Source: Sphingomonas sp. 3P27F8 (GTDB lineage Bacteria; Pseudomonadota; Alphaproteobacteria; Sphingomonadales; Sphingomonadaceae). Taken from it: a DNA stretch of 64,000 nucleotides. The stretch is from contig NZ_SCNL01000001.1 in NCBI RefSeq assembly GCF_005502745.1, forward strand, positions 1 through 64,000, read 5' to 3'. The notes under the pieces are model-generated. The model worked only from the letters and a program-made list of their open reading frames with translations. It ran no database searches and was not told the origin of the DNA. Each line of letters opens with the position of its first letter. The stretch's first letter is position 1. Shown one piece after another: positions 48,255 through 57,321 of this stretch. The position numbers and the translations under genes were made by a program.

Positions 48255-49475
48255 CTATTCCTTCCAGGGCACGAGAATGAGATCGCGATGCACCACTAGC
48301 CGGACGGGCGCGCCGGGCCGGATCGTGATGGTCGGTTGGATCTGAAGGTTGCGGGACGTGATCTGGTCGCCGGCGCGCGACACGTTCTGCTGCGTCGATT
48401 CCCGGATCGCCTGGACGAGATCGCTCTCCCCGGAGAAGGTCACGTTCGCGCCCACGCCCAGCAGCGTCGAGATCGCGACGCCCTTGAGGAGGGTCCAGGT
48501 GTGGAAATCGACCTTGTCGGCGAGCCCGGCATAGCCAGATGGGTCCGTCGCGGGCACGTTGTCGAGCCGAATCGAGCTGCCGTCCGGCAAGATGATCCGC
48601 TGCCACACCACAAGCGCGCGCTTCTGTCCGAAGGCGACTACGCTATCGTAGCTGCCGATCAACCGCGCGCCCTGCGGAATGAGAAGGATGTTGCCCGTTG
48701 CGCTGTCGAAGACGCGTTCGGTCACTTGAGCGGTGACGAGGCCAGGGAGGTCGGATCGAAGCCCGGTGATCAGGCTCGCCGCGAGGACACTGCCGGCGGA
48801 TAGCATGTTCGGCGACGCCGGCGGGCTCAACCGATGCTCGTTGACGTCGCCGCCGGTGTCGCGCGCCGCGACGAAGTCGGCCTTGCGCTGCTGGGCATTG
48901 GGATCGCGATCAGGATCGATAGCGATCCGCGACGCATCGGTGGCTGCGACCGGTGGCGAGGATGGCGTCGCAGCGGCGTCGCGGCTCGGATCGGTGCGAT
49001 TGCCGGATTGCACCAGCAATCCCGACTCGCGCGCCGCCTTCAGCTCCGCCGCGCGCCGATCGCGTTCGGTCGCGGCGGCCTGTTCCGCGCGACCGGTTTC
49101 GCCGCTCGCCGGCGCGACGCCCATCGCGCGCTGATGATCGAGGATCGGCCGGCCGAGATCGCCCGGCAATGGCGGTCCCAGCTTGGGCACGTCGCCATAG
49201 CTCCCCGGCAGTCCGCTCAGCGTATCGGCCGGCGCCTTCGCCGCGACCGTCTGGTCATCGGCTTGTCCAGCGAGGTGCAATGCGGATGGCCGCAGCGCGA
49301 CCCAGGCTGTCGCGATCAGGCTGACGGAGCCGAGTGCTGCGATCGCCACCACGGCGCCCCGCTTGAAACGGATCGCGCGCGCCGGTTGGGCGCGAAGCGC
49401 GAGCGTTTCCGGGTCCAGCTTGCCCGGTGCGGCGGGGGCCTCGGGCGCCGGTGGCGCTGCCGCTTCGACGGTCAT
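48255..49475 (-). CDS. trbI: Conjugal transfer protein TrbI (VirB10-like)
   Basis: A 406-residue VirB10 homologue that spans both membranes and gates the type IV secretion channel. The N-terminus is cytosolic and Pro/Ala-rich, with one inner-membrane helix (GAVVAIAALGSVSLIATAWV, residues 41-60). A long periplasmic linker is followed by the C-terminal VirB10 domain (about 210-400), with LIPQGARLIGSYDSVVAFG and WQRIILPDGSSIRL. Near-complete length. Overlaps trbG by 4 bases. Confidence 0.94.
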   Translation of the reverse strand: MTVEAAAPPAPEAPAAPGKLDPETLALRAQPARAIRFKRGAVVAIAALGSVSLIATAWVALRPSALHLAGQADDQTVAAKAPADTLSGLPGSYGDVPKLGPPLPGDLGRPILDHQRAMGVAPASGETGRAEQAAATERDRRAAELKAARESGLLVQSGNRTDPSRDAAATPSSPPVAATDASRIAIDPDRDPNAQQRKADFVAARDTGGDVNEHRLSPPASPNMLSAGSVLAASLITGLRSDLPGLVTAQVTERVFDSATGNILLIPQGARLIGSYDSVVAFGQKRALVVWQRIILPDGSSIRLDNVPATDPSGYAGLADKVDFHTWTLLKGVAISTLLGVGANVTFSGESDLVQAIRESTQQNVSRAGDQITSRNLQIQPTITIRPGAPVRLVVHRDLILVPWKE

Positions 49476-50314
49476 GATCCCCTCCGCTTGGGCGCGCCGT
49501 CCGCTACCCGACTGATGCGGACGACCTGCTGGTGCTTCGTGCCGAGGCGAAGCTCGGCGACGTCGAAGATGCGATCGACGACATAGAATCGCCCCTTCAC
49601 GCGATAGTTGACGAGCTGGGCCTCGCCTTTCCCGTCCACCAGGAAAATCGGCGGCGCCTCGACGACGGCGAGCGTTGCCGGGAACTCGATGAAGGTCTGG
49701 CGCCCGTCGTCGAAAGCACGAAATGGTCGCCAGGCCGGTCGATCACCGGAGATGGCATAATTGAAGTGAAGCTGCTCGACCTCGATCCCGGCCGCCACCG
49801 GAGCCGCCGCCTCGGTCGCCGCTGCGGCGCTCTTCAATGCGATCAGCGCATCCTGGGGATAGGTCCAGGAGAGCGCGGCCATCGCTGTCTTCGCCATGCT
49901 GGTCAGCGCGATATGATAGCTGCGCCGGTCGGTGGTGATGACGAGATTGGTGGACAGGCCGGCGCTGAACGGCTTGACCAGCACATGGGTTCGCTTCTCC
50001 GCGCCCGATCCGCTGGTGGTATCGCCGATCACCCAGCGCACCGTGTCGCCGCTTGCCACGGCAACCAGCGTTTCGCCCGGCTGGAGCGCGATGTCGGTCA
50101 CCCGCTCGGGCGCGGTGATGACGTGATAGATGGCGCCATCGGCGAACGGATATACCTGCACGGCGTTGATGAAGCCTTGCGCGACCGGCTCGATCGTCGC
50201 CGCGCGGTTGGCCGCGGCGACCGGCGTGGTTTTGTGTGTGGTCGCCTCCGCGGGTTGGGCAGCAAGGATCAGGCAAGGCGCCAGCAGCGCGGCGGCTGCG
50301 AGAGTTCTAGTCAT
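49472..50314 (-). CDS. trbG: Conjugal transfer protein TrbG (VirB9-like)
   Basis: A 280-residue periplasmic VirB9 homologue that forms the outer-membrane core with TrbI. A signal peptide is present (LAAAALLAPCLILAAQPAEA). The N-terminal domain has VQVYPFADGAIYHVITAPERV-like sequence and LQPGETLVAVASGDT. The C-terminal domain (about 175-270) has LHFNYAISGDRPAWRPFRAFDDGRQ-type sequence and ends with GTKHQQVVRISR. Overlaps both trbF and trbI by 4 bases. Confidence 0.94.
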   Translation of the reverse strand: MTRTLAAAALLAPCLILAAQPAEATTHKTTPVAAANRAATIEPVAQGFINAVQVYPFADGAIYHVITAPERVTDIALQPGETLVAVASGDTVRWVIGDTTSGSGAEKRTHVLVKPFSAGLSTNLVITTDRRSYHIALTSMAKTAMAALSWTYPQDALIALKSAAAATEAAAPVAAGIEVEQLHFNYAISGDRPAWRPFRAFDDGRQTFIEFPATLAVVEAPPIFLVDGKGEAQLVNYRVKGRFYVVDRIFDVAELRLGTKHQQVVRISRVADGAPKRRGS

Positions 50315-51111
50315 GGCTGGGTCTCCGTATTGACGGTCGGTTGAGCGGCAAGGTTCGGGTCGAGCGGCGAGCCGAGCGGCACGTTGCTGGGCGGCTGAGT
50401 GGTGCGCGCGGGAGCAGTCGACGCCGCGGGCTCGAGTTCGCGGCTCCAGTCGATCGCGTCGATGTAGATGCCGAGCGGGTTCTTGCGGAGTGTGTCGGCG
50501 GATGCCGGTGGCTTCGTTAGGATCGTCAGGATGCCGGTCCAGTGGGAGGAGCCAGCCGCGCTCCCACGCTCATAGGCCGTCTCGGTCCATTTGACCTGGA
50601 ATGAGCGGTCCGATGCCCGGACGACGCTGGTCACCTGGACCGACACGGTGCGCTCGCCGATTTTGGCGAAGGGGTCAGCAGCACGGGCATAGTCGCCGAG
50701 GAACTGGCTTCCCCGCGTGGTGGTAAAGTCATAGGCGGACAGCCAGTCGCGGCGCATCAGCACAGGATCGAGCGAGACCCCGCGGACATTCTCGATGAAC
50801 TTCGCCAGATGCCAGGCGATCTGGGGGTCGGTGGGGTGATAGCCCGCTTCGGCTTCGGTCACCGCCCGGGCCTCGCCCAGGCGATCGACCTCGACGACAT
50901 AGGGCGTGACACGGCTCTGCAGCGATTGCCAGATGAGCGCGCCCGACATGGCGGTCGACAGCGACAGCGTGCCGAACGCCATCAGGCGCCAGTTGCGGGC
51001 CTGGACACGGGCCGACCCGATGCGGTCATCCCAGGCCTGGCCGGCGCGTTGATAGGGCGTCTCGGGCTCGGGCGTCTGCGCGTAGCGCTGGACGGCGCGC
51101 TTAAAGAACAT
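50311..51111 (-). CDS. trbF: Conjugal transfer protein TrbF (VirB8-like)
   Basis: A 266-residue bitopic VirB8 homologue of the inner-membrane complex. A short cytosolic N-terminus (FFKRAVQRYAQTPEPETPYQ) is followed by one membrane helix (LMAFGTLSLSTAMSGALIW), then the periplasmic NTF2-like domain with YVVEVDRLGEARAV and the conserved VQVTSVVRASDRSFQVKW. The last 40 residues are Pro/Thr-rich. It lies 19 bases after trbL and overlaps trbG. Confidence 0.94.
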   Translation of the reverse strand: MFFKRAVQRYAQTPEPETPYQRAGQAWDDRIGSARVQARNWRLMAFGTLSLSTAMSGALIWQSLQSRVTPYVVEVDRLGEARAVTEAEAGYHPTDPQIAWHLAKFIENVRGVSLDPVLMRRDWLSAYDFTTTRGSQFLGDYARAADPFAKIGERTVSVQVTSVVRASDRSFQVKWTETAYERGSAAGSSHWTGILTILTKPPASADTLRKNPLGIYIDAIDWSRELEPAASTAPARTTQPPSNVPLGSPLDPNLAAQPTVNTETQP

Positions 51112-51130
51112 GGGGCTTGAAGATCATGGC

Positions 51131-52435
51131 TCAATCTTCCCTTTCCTTGATGTCGGGGGTGGCGGATGCGCCGCCGCGATCGCCCTGCTGGAGAGTGTGC
51201 AACGCGACTTGACGGTGGTGGCGAGAGGTCTGCTGCGCGCGCAGCGAGCGTGCCCAGGACGGCGCACCATCGCTGCCGGCATCGGGAGCTGATCCTTTAG
51301 AACCGGTGCCGCCATTGAGAGCGGACCAGGCGGCGTCGCGGCCGCGCTCGGCGGCTTCTGACAATCCCAGCGCCGCCGATGCTTTCTGGCGGACTGCGTT
51401 GCCGGCCGCCTGCGCCATGCCGCCAATCCCGGCGCCCACGCTCGACGATCCGGCCGCAGTCTGGCCGAGCTGGTAGGAAGCCGAAGCCGCCGAACCCATG
51501 GTCGTGCCGGCCCGGATCGCACCGAGCGCAGCACCGCCGACCGCACGAGCCGCGCCGATCGTTGCGCCGCCTGCAAGCATGGTAACGCCCGCCGCGCCGA
51601 CGGCTGTACCGAGCGCGGCGCCTGCGCCCAATTGCGGCGCGCCAGCCACGAGGCCCGAGGCGATGCCGGGACCGAAGATACCGAGGCCGAACAGCGAGAG
51701 CGCGCCGAGCGTCAGGCTCATCGCGGCGCCGAGATCGGGTTCCTGCCCCTGCATCGAGGTCGTGAACTCGGCGAAGAAATTGGAGCCGATGCCGACGATC
51801 ACGGCGAGCACCATGACCTTGATACCCGACGAGACGACGTTGCCGAGCACGCGTTCGGCGAGGAAGCTGGTGCGATTCCAGAGCGCGAAGGGCACGAGGA
51901 TGAAGCCGGCCAGCGAGGTCAATTTGAACTCGATGATCGTCACGAACATCTGCACGGCGAGGATGAAGAAGGCGAGGATGACGATCACCCAGGCGAACAG
52001 CAGCACCGCGATCGTCAGGAAATTCTCGAAGAAGCTGACGAACCCCATCATGCTCGATGCCTGCTGGAGCAGCGGCCAGGCGGCCGAGAATCCGGTCGAG
52101 GCGACGCGGCCGGGCCTGAGCAGATCGTCCGCCGATAGGGTCCCGCCCCCGGCGGTGAGGCCGGCCTGTGCGAATGACTTGAAGATGATGTCGGCAAGGG
52201 TCGAGAAGCTGTTCAGGATGAACGCAAACGCGCCGATGTAGAGGATCTTCTTGATGAAGCGACCGATGACATTGTCTTCGCCGCCCATCGCCCAGAACAG
52301 ACCGGCCAGCGTGATGTCGATGCCGATCAGCGTGACGGTCAGGAAGTGGACGTCGCCGCCCAGCAGCCCAAACCCGCTGTCGATGTAGCGGATGAAGGCC
52401 TGCATGAACCGGTCGATGACGCTGAGGTCGTTCAC
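51131..52435 (-). CDS. trbL: Conjugal transfer protein TrbL (VirB6-like)
   Basis: A 434-residue polytopic protein, the VirB6-type inner-membrane channel component. The start is GTG 52435 (MNDLSVIDRFMQAFIRYI). Six or more membrane spans lie in residues 25-275. The C-terminal third is Gly/Ala/Ser-rich and probably disordered, as is common in TrbL, and ends in a charged tail (TPDIKERED). It follows trbJ after a 108-base gap with two inverted repeats. Confidence 0.92.
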   Translation of the reverse strand: MNDLSVIDRFMQAFIRYIDSGFGLLGGDVHFLTVTLIGIDITLAGLFWAMGGEDNVIGRFIKKILYIGAFAFILNSFSTLADIIFKSFAQAGLTAGGGTLSADDLLRPGRVASTGFSAAWPLLQQASSMMGFVSFFENFLTIAVLLFAWVIVILAFFILAVQMFVTIIEFKLTSLAGFILVPFALWNRTSFLAERVLGNVVSSGIKVMVLAVIVGIGSNFFAEFTTSMQGQEPDLGAAMSLTLGALSLFGLGIFGPGIASGLVAGAPQLGAGAALGTAVGAAGVTMLAGGATIGAARAVGGAALGAIRAGTTMGSAASASYQLGQTAAGSSSVGAGIGGMAQAAGNAVRQKASAALGLSEAAERGRDAAWSALNGGTGSKGSAPDAGSDGAPSWARSLRAQQTSRHHRQVALHTLQQGDRGGASATPDIKERED

Positions 52436-52458
52436 ATGACTTTTCCATCAAGAGGGGT

Positions 52459-52529
52459 GCCGCGGGGAGCGCAAGGGGAGCATCACGCCCCCCGCGGCGA
52501 CGGCGGCGGGAGGCGAAACCGCCGCCGCC
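52459..52529. other. Two GC-rich inverted repeats between trbJ and trbL
   Basis: GCCGCGGGG at 52459-52467 pairs perfectly with CCCCGCGGC at 52490-52498. A second arm pair, GGCGGCGG and CCGCCGCC, lies at 52502-52509 and 52522-52529. This is the only sizeable gap in the trb operon. The stems may cause partial termination or protect mRNA; a very short trbK-like gene here was not found. Confidence 0.5.
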
Positions 52530-52543
52530 TGTCCGGCGTCCGA

Positions 52544-53290
52544 CTACTGGGGCGTGTAGGCGGTGCCGGTACCGAGGAACTTCGTCGTGGCGGCGCGTCC
52601 TTCGGCCTCGGCCTGGGCACGGCGGGCCGCTTCCGTGGCTTCGGCGCGGTATTGGGCCGCCATCAGGTTCTGGATCTGAAACTGCTGCTTGGCGGTCAGC
52701 GCGAGCAACTGGTTGGTCGCCTGTTGCGCTTGCAGCGCGCCCTCGGCGCCCTGGCTTCGCGAAACGATGCCATTGAGGGTCTGCGCGTCAGCCTGGACAT
52801 TCTCGACGACCTGCGCCTGTACACCCATCGTCTGTTTGTAGGCCGCCATCTCGGTGTCGAGCCGGGTCCGAGCGGCAACAACCTGGCCGTTCATGGTCAG
52901 CGCCTGATTGAAGCTCTGGGGAAAGAGCTGGCGGAATTGCTGGTCGAGACCGTCGACACGGAACTGGATGCCCTGCGCCTGACCCATCAACTGGTCGATC
53001 TGCTGGAGCGTGCTCGTGATCGCCTGGATCTCGGGAAAGCCGATCGTCGTGAGATTCTTCGCCTGGTTGACCAGGCTCTGGGCCTGGTTCTGAAGCGAGC
53101 GGATCTGGTTGTTGATCTGCTGGAGGGTTCGCGCGGCGGTGAGCAGGTTCTGGCTGTAGTTGCTGGGATCGAACACGGTGAACTGCGCATGGGCGGGCGC
53201 ACTCGGCACGATCAACGCGACTGCGAGCGAGCCGATGGCGCCGGCGCCGAGCGCGGTCGCGATCAGATATTTGCGGGTTGGGAAACGCAT
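52544..53290 (-). CDS. trbJ: Conjugal transfer protein TrbJ (VirB5-like)
   Basis: A 248-residue exported protein, the VirB5-type minor pilus or assembly component. A signal peptide ends near AHA (ALIVPSAPAHA). The mature protein is mainly helical: TAARTLQQINNQIRSLQNQ, then AITSTLQQIDQLMGQAQG and long Gln/Ala-rich helices. ATG 53290 follows AAGGAG at 53300-53305; GTG 53293 in frame is the alternative. It follows trbE by 6 bases. Confidence 0.92.
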   Translation of the reverse strand: MRFPTRKYLIATALGAGAIGSLAVALIVPSAPAHAQFTVFDPSNYSQNLLTAARTLQQINNQIRSLQNQAQSLVNQAKNLTTIGFPEIQAITSTLQQIDQLMGQAQGIQFRVDGLDQQFRQLFPQSFNQALTMNGQVVAARTRLDTEMAAYKQTMGVQAQVVENVQADAQTLNGIVSRSQGAEGALQAQQATNQLLALTAKQQFQIQNLMAAQYRAEATEAARRAQAEAEGRAATTKFLGTGTAYTPQ

Positions 53291-53296
53291 CACACT

Positions 53297-55735
53297 TTAC
53301 TCCTTGGCTTGGGGGACGGGAAAATCGGCGAGGAGATTGGCGGCCCAGTCGAGGCCGCTTCCTTCAAGGAAGCGGGCCGCGAAATTCTCGGGGCCGTGCT
53401 CGGCCAGCAGAGCGTCGATCCGCGCCTGGGTCGCGGGATCGGAGGCGCCGCACAGCGCCAGCGCGATCGGGCCAAGGCCCAACTCAAACAGGCGATTGCC
53501 GCGTGCGGATTGCAGATAATAATGCCGCTTGGGGGTGGCACGGCTGACCAGCTCGATCTGCCGCTCGTTGAGGCCGAACCGCTCATAAGCGGCGCGTGAC
53601 TGCGGTTCGATCGCCCGGTCGTTGGGAAGCAATATGCGCTGCGGGCAGCTTTCGATGATGGCCGGCGCAATGCTGCTGTCTGCGATGTCCGCCAGACTCT
53701 GCGTTGCGAACAGCACCGCGACATTCTTCTTGCGCAGCGTCTTCAGCCATTCACGGATGCGCGCAGCGAAGAGCGGGTGATCGAGGAAGATCCAGGCCTC
53801 GTCGAGCACCAGCAGCGTTGGCCGGCCGTCAAACCGCTCCTCGAGGCGGTGGAAGAGATAGGTCAGTACCGGGGCGACGACGCCGGCCTGTCCCATCAGC
53901 GACTCGGTCTCGAAGCACTGGACGTCGGCGAGGGCGAGATGCTGCTCGGCGGCGTCGAGGAGCCGGCCATAGGGGCCGTCGAGCGTGTAGGCGGTGAGCG
54001 CGACGCGCAGCGCATTGGACTGGAGCAGCATGGCGAGCCCGGTCAGCGTGCGCTCCTCCGGGGGTGCAGATGCGAGACTGGCCAATGCCGACCAGACGGC
54101 ATCCTTCACTTCGGGGGTGACGATGACTTTCTCGTGCGCCAGCAGCGCCGCGATCCATTCCGCTGCCCAACTCCGCTCGCTCGCATCGTCGATCCGGCGC
54201 AGCGGCTGGAACGCCAGGGTTTCGCCGCTGTCCGCGCCGAGCCCCAGCGCATGATGAGCGCCGCCCATCGCCAGCACCGCCGCGCGCGCCGAATAGCCCT
54301 TGTCGAAGATATAGAGCTGGGAACCGCCGTAGCGCCGGAACTGCAGCGCGATCAGCGCCAGCAGAACGGACTTGCCCGCACCGGTCGGGCCGACGACGAG
54401 CATGTGACCGACATCGCCGACATGGGTCGAGAGGCGGAATGGCGTCGATCCGCTGGTCTGGGCGTACAGCAGCGGCGGCCCGCCGAGATGCCGGTTTTCC
54501 GTTGGTCCTGCCCAGACCGACGACAGCGGCATGAGATGGGCAAGGTTGAGGGTATGGACCAGCGGCTGGCGCACATTCGCGTAGGCCTGGCCGGGCAGCG
54601 ATGACAGCCACGCCTCGACCGCGTTGACGCCCTCGCGCTTGGCTGTGAACCCGAGGCCATTGACGATCCGCTCGACGGCGCGGACCTTGTCCTCGGCGCG
54701 GGCACGATCGGTATCGGCGACGGTGATCGTCGTCGTCAGATAGCCGAAAGCCACATGATCGCCGCCGAGCGCCTGCAGCGCGAGATCGGCATCGACCACC
54801 TTGTTGTCGGCGTCGGTGTCGAGAAGCTGGACCGGCTGATTGTACATCACCTCGCGCAGCAACGCGGTGATCGACTTACGCTTGTTGAACCATTGCCGCC
54901 TGATCTTCGTCAGCGCCTTGGCCGCGTCGGTCTTGTCGAGCGCGATGAAGCGCGTGACCCAGCGGTAGCCGAAATCCTGATGGTTGAGCGCATCGAGGAT
55001 GCCCGGTCGGCTGAGGTTCGGGAATCCCAGCACCGTCAGCGTGCGAAGATGGTTCGCTCCGAGCATGGGCTCCAGCCCGCCGACCAGCGGTGTATCGGCG
55101 AGCAGCGCGTCGAGATAGATCGGTGTCTCCGGCACCGCGACCGGATGACGGCGGCTTGAAACGGTGCCGTGGAGATAGGTCAGCGTCTCGGCGTCGCTTA
55201 AGGGGCGCACCTCGGGCATGAATCCCGACAGGAGATCGAGCACGCGATCACTCTCGGCGATGAAGCCGGCGAGGCTGGCGCGCCAGTCCCGGCCCTTGGC
55301 GTCATCCGGCCGCTCGACCAGTGTCCGTCCCGCCGCGTCGCTGCTGTCGGCGGGTGGCAACCAAACCAGCGTGCCGTGGAACAGGCTTTCGAAATGCTGC
55401 CCCTCGGCTTCGAACCCGGCACGCCGTTCCTGCTCGACCATCCAGGACGCCGCGTCGGGAAAGGCGCCATCGGGATAACCGAGTGCCTCGCGCCGTTCGG
55501 CCTCGAAGAACAAGGCCCAGCCCGAGCCGAGACGTTTGAGGACATTGTTAGCCCGCGCGCAGGCCGACACCAGTTCCGCCTCGGTCGCGCTTTCGAGATC
55601 GGGACCGCGAAAGGCGAAGCTACGCTGGAAGCTGCCGTCCTTATTGAGGACGACGCCGGGCGCGACCAAAGCTGCCCAGGGCAGATGGTCGGCGAGCCGG
55701 TCCGCGCGCGAGCGATATTCGGCAAGGTTCAACAT
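53297..55735 (-). CDS. trbE: Conjugal transfer ATPase TrbE (VirB4-like)
   Basis: An 812-residue cytosolic ATPase that powers pilus assembly and substrate transfer. The N-terminal domain is residues 1-430. The C-terminal RecA-like domain has Walker A VVGPTGAGKSVLLAL near residue 455 and Walker B LLVLDEAWIFLD near 635, followed by ATQSLADI and the arginine region. Start Met 55735 (MLNLAEYRSRADRLADHLPW) overlaps the trbD stop by 7 bases; the open frame above it is a trbD shadow. Full length for the family. Confidence 0.95.
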   Translation of the reverse strand: MLNLAEYRSRADRLADHLPWAALVAPGVVLNKDGSFQRSFAFRGPDLESATEAELVSACARANNVLKRLGSGWALFFEAERREALGYPDGAFPDAASWMVEQERRAGFEAEGQHFESLFHGTLVWLPPADSSDAAGRTLVERPDDAKGRDWRASLAGFIAESDRVLDLLSGFMPEVRPLSDAETLTYLHGTVSSRRHPVAVPETPIYLDALLADTPLVGGLEPMLGANHLRTLTVLGFPNLSRPGILDALNHQDFGYRWVTRFIALDKTDAAKALTKIRRQWFNKRKSITALLREVMYNQPVQLLDTDADNKVVDADLALQALGGDHVAFGYLTTTITVADTDRARAEDKVRAVERIVNGLGFTAKREGVNAVEAWLSSLPGQAYANVRQPLVHTLNLAHLMPLSSVWAGPTENRHLGGPPLLYAQTSGSTPFRLSTHVGDVGHMLVVGPTGAGKSVLLALIALQFRRYGGSQLYIFDKGYSARAAVLAMGGAHHALGLGADSGETLAFQPLRRIDDASERSWAAEWIAALLAHEKVIVTPEVKDAVWSALASLASAPPEERTLTGLAMLLQSNALRVALTAYTLDGPYGRLLDAAEQHLALADVQCFETESLMGQAGVVAPVLTYLFHRLEERFDGRPTLLVLDEAWIFLDHPLFAARIREWLKTLRKKNVAVLFATQSLADIADSSIAPAIIESCPQRILLPNDRAIEPQSRAAYERFGLNERQIELVSRATPKRHYYLQSARGNRLFELGLGPIALALCGASDPATQARIDALLAEHGPENFAARFLEGSGLDWAANLLADFPVPQAKE

Positions 55736-55989
55736 GCCAGATATCCCTTCTGGCGCAGATGGCGGAGCAGCACGGGCACGAAGTCCGGGTCGCGGCGGGC
55801 CGCGAAGACGGCGATGCTGTGGCCGATCGCCCAGATCGCGATACCGACCAGCCACTGCTGGAGACCCAGACCGACCGCGGCCGCGATCGTGCCGTTGACG
55901 ATCGCGATACCGCGCGGCGCACCACCCAGCAGGATGGCTTGCCCCAGGCTGGCGTGGATCGGCGCCTCGAATCCCTCGATGTGGCTCAC
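55729..55989 (-). CDS. trbD: Conjugal transfer protein TrbD (VirB3-like)
   Basis: An 86-residue inner-membrane protein with two hydrophobic segments (GAPRGIAIVNGTIAAAVGLG, then LVGIAIWAIGHSIAVFAA) and the VirB3 ending DPDFVPVLLRHLRQKGYLAC. The typical N-terminal motif GFEAPIHASLGQAIL is present. It overlaps trbC by 4 bases and trbE by 7. Confidence 0.93.
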   Translation of the reverse strand: MSHIEGFEAPIHASLGQAILLGGAPRGIAIVNGTIAAAVGLGLQQWLVGIAIWAIGHSIAVFAARRDPDFVPVLLRHLRQKGYLAC

Positions 55990-56321
55990 GCGACGAGCGC
56001 CCCGCCGCCGAAGCTGAAGAAGGACAGGAAGAAGCTCGAGGCGGCGAACGCGATCGACAGGCCGAAGATGATCTGGATGAGCTTGCGGAAGCCGCCGGCG
56101 GTCTCGCCGAACGCGAGCGCGAGCCCGGTGGAAATGATGATCAGCACCGCGACGATCTTGGCGACCGGTCCCTGGACCGATTCCAGCACCTGCTGGAGCG
56201 GCTGTTCCCAGGGCATGCCCGCGCCGCTGGCATAAGCGCGGCTGGTCATGGTGATCGACAGGCCGAGCATCAGCCCGGTGACGAAGAAGCGGTCGCGGTT
56301 GGGAATACGAACGGTGGTCAT
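55986..56321 (-). CDS. trbC: Conjugal transfer pilin TrbC (VirB2-like)
   Basis: A 111-residue prepilin. A long basic N-terminus and signal-like helix (FFVTGLMLGLSITMTSRAYA) precede the mature pilin with two hydrophobic segments (IVAVLIIISTGLALAFG, then IFGLSIAFAASSFFLSF). Start ATG 56321 is preferred over 56336 because AAGGAG lies 8 bases upstream, inside the end of trbB. Pilin subunits are often short and Gly/Ala-rich, as here. Confidence 0.92.
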   Translation of the reverse strand: MTTVRIPNRDRFFVTGLMLGLSITMTSRAYASGAGMPWEQPLQQVLESVQGPVAKIVAVLIIISTGLALAFGETAGGFRKLIQIIFGLSIAFAASSFFLSFFSFGGGALVA

Positions 56322-56322
56322 G

Positions 56323-57321
56323 TCAGTCTCCTTCATGGTCAGGGGTCAGGGTTGGGGTGAGATCCACGACGACGTAGTCGCCCTGCGGGTCGAGCCCGGC
56401 GACGCGGACGATCGTCTCGATGCGCCGCGCGGTGCCGCGCCCGGCGATGAAGACGATCATGTCGATTGCCTCGGCGACCAGGCGGCGCGGCACGGTGACC
56501 ACGGCCTCCTGGATGAGCTGCTCGATCCGGTAGAGCGCGGACGCGGCGCTGTTGGCGTGGACGGTAGCGATCCCGCCGGGATGGCCGGTGTTCCAGGCCT
56601 TGAGCATGTCGAGTGCCTCGCCGCCGCGCACCTCGCCGACGATGATTCGATCGGGCCGAAGCCGCAGCGTCGAGCGCACGAGATCGCCCATGGTGACGGC
56701 GCCGGGCCGGGTCCTGAGCGCCACCGTGTCGCGCGCCGGCGATTGCAGCTCGCGGGTATCCTCGATCAGGATCACCCGTTCGTCGAGATGCGCCATCTCG
56801 GCGAGCAGCGCGTTCGCGAGCGTGGTCTTGCCCGAACTGGTCCCGCCGGCGACGAGGATGTTGCGGCGATCGACGACGGCGAGCGACAGCAGGCGCGCGG
56901 CCTCCGCCGACATGATGCCGTCGGTCACATAGTCCATCAGCGTGTAGATCCGGGCTGCGGGCTTGCGGATCGAAAAGCACGGAGCCGTCGAAACGGGCGG
57001 GAGGATTCCCTCGAACCGCTCGCCCGCGCCGGTGCCGAGCGGTGGCAGTTCGGCAGACACGATGGGCTTGTCGCCGTGCACCTCGGTTCGGACATGGGAC
57101 GCGACCAGCCGGATGATCCGCTCGACCTGGGGCGCATCGAGCTTCACGTCGGTATCGACACGGCCCTCGCCGAGGATATCGACGCGAAGTGCGCCGTCGG
57201 GATTGACCATGATCTCGATCACCCGCGGGTCGGCGAGCGCGGCGGCAATCGCCGGCCCCATCGCGGTGCGCAGCATGGCGCGGCGGCGTTCCGCGGAGAC
57301 GCTTGTCGTCTGGGCGGACAT
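56323..57321 (-). CDS. trbB: Conjugal transfer ATPase TrbB (VirB11-like)
   Basis: A 332-residue hexameric VirB11-type ATPase. The Walker A is AGGTSSGKTTLANALL near residue 155. The Asp box is LIEDTRELQSPARD, Walker B-like is RIIVGEVRGGEALDML, and the His box is GGIATVHANSA. ATG 57321 overlaps the copG stop (TGATG), with GGAGG 9 bases upstream. First secretion gene after copG. Confidence 0.95.
   Translation of the reverse strand: MSAQTTSVSAERRRAMLRTAMGPAIAAALADPRVIEIMVNPDGALRVDILGEGRVDTDVKLDAPQVERIIRLVASHVRTEVHGDKPIVSAELPPLGTGAGERFEGILPPVSTAPCFSIRKPAARIYTLMDYVTDGIMSAEAARLLSLAVVDRRNILVAGGTSSGKTTLANALLAEMAHLDERVILIEDTRELQSPARDTVALRTRPGAVTMGDLVRSTLRLRPDRIIVGEVRGGEALDMLKAWNTGHPGGIATVHANSAASALYRIEQLIQEAVVTVPRRLVAEAIDMIVFIAGRGTARRIETIVRVAGLDPQGDYVVVDLTPTLTPDHEGD

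Noticed and set aside
52346-53599. 417-codon plus-strand frame opposite trbL, trbJ and trbE
   Set aside because: It crosses three well-supported genes and shows only low-complexity charged sequence.
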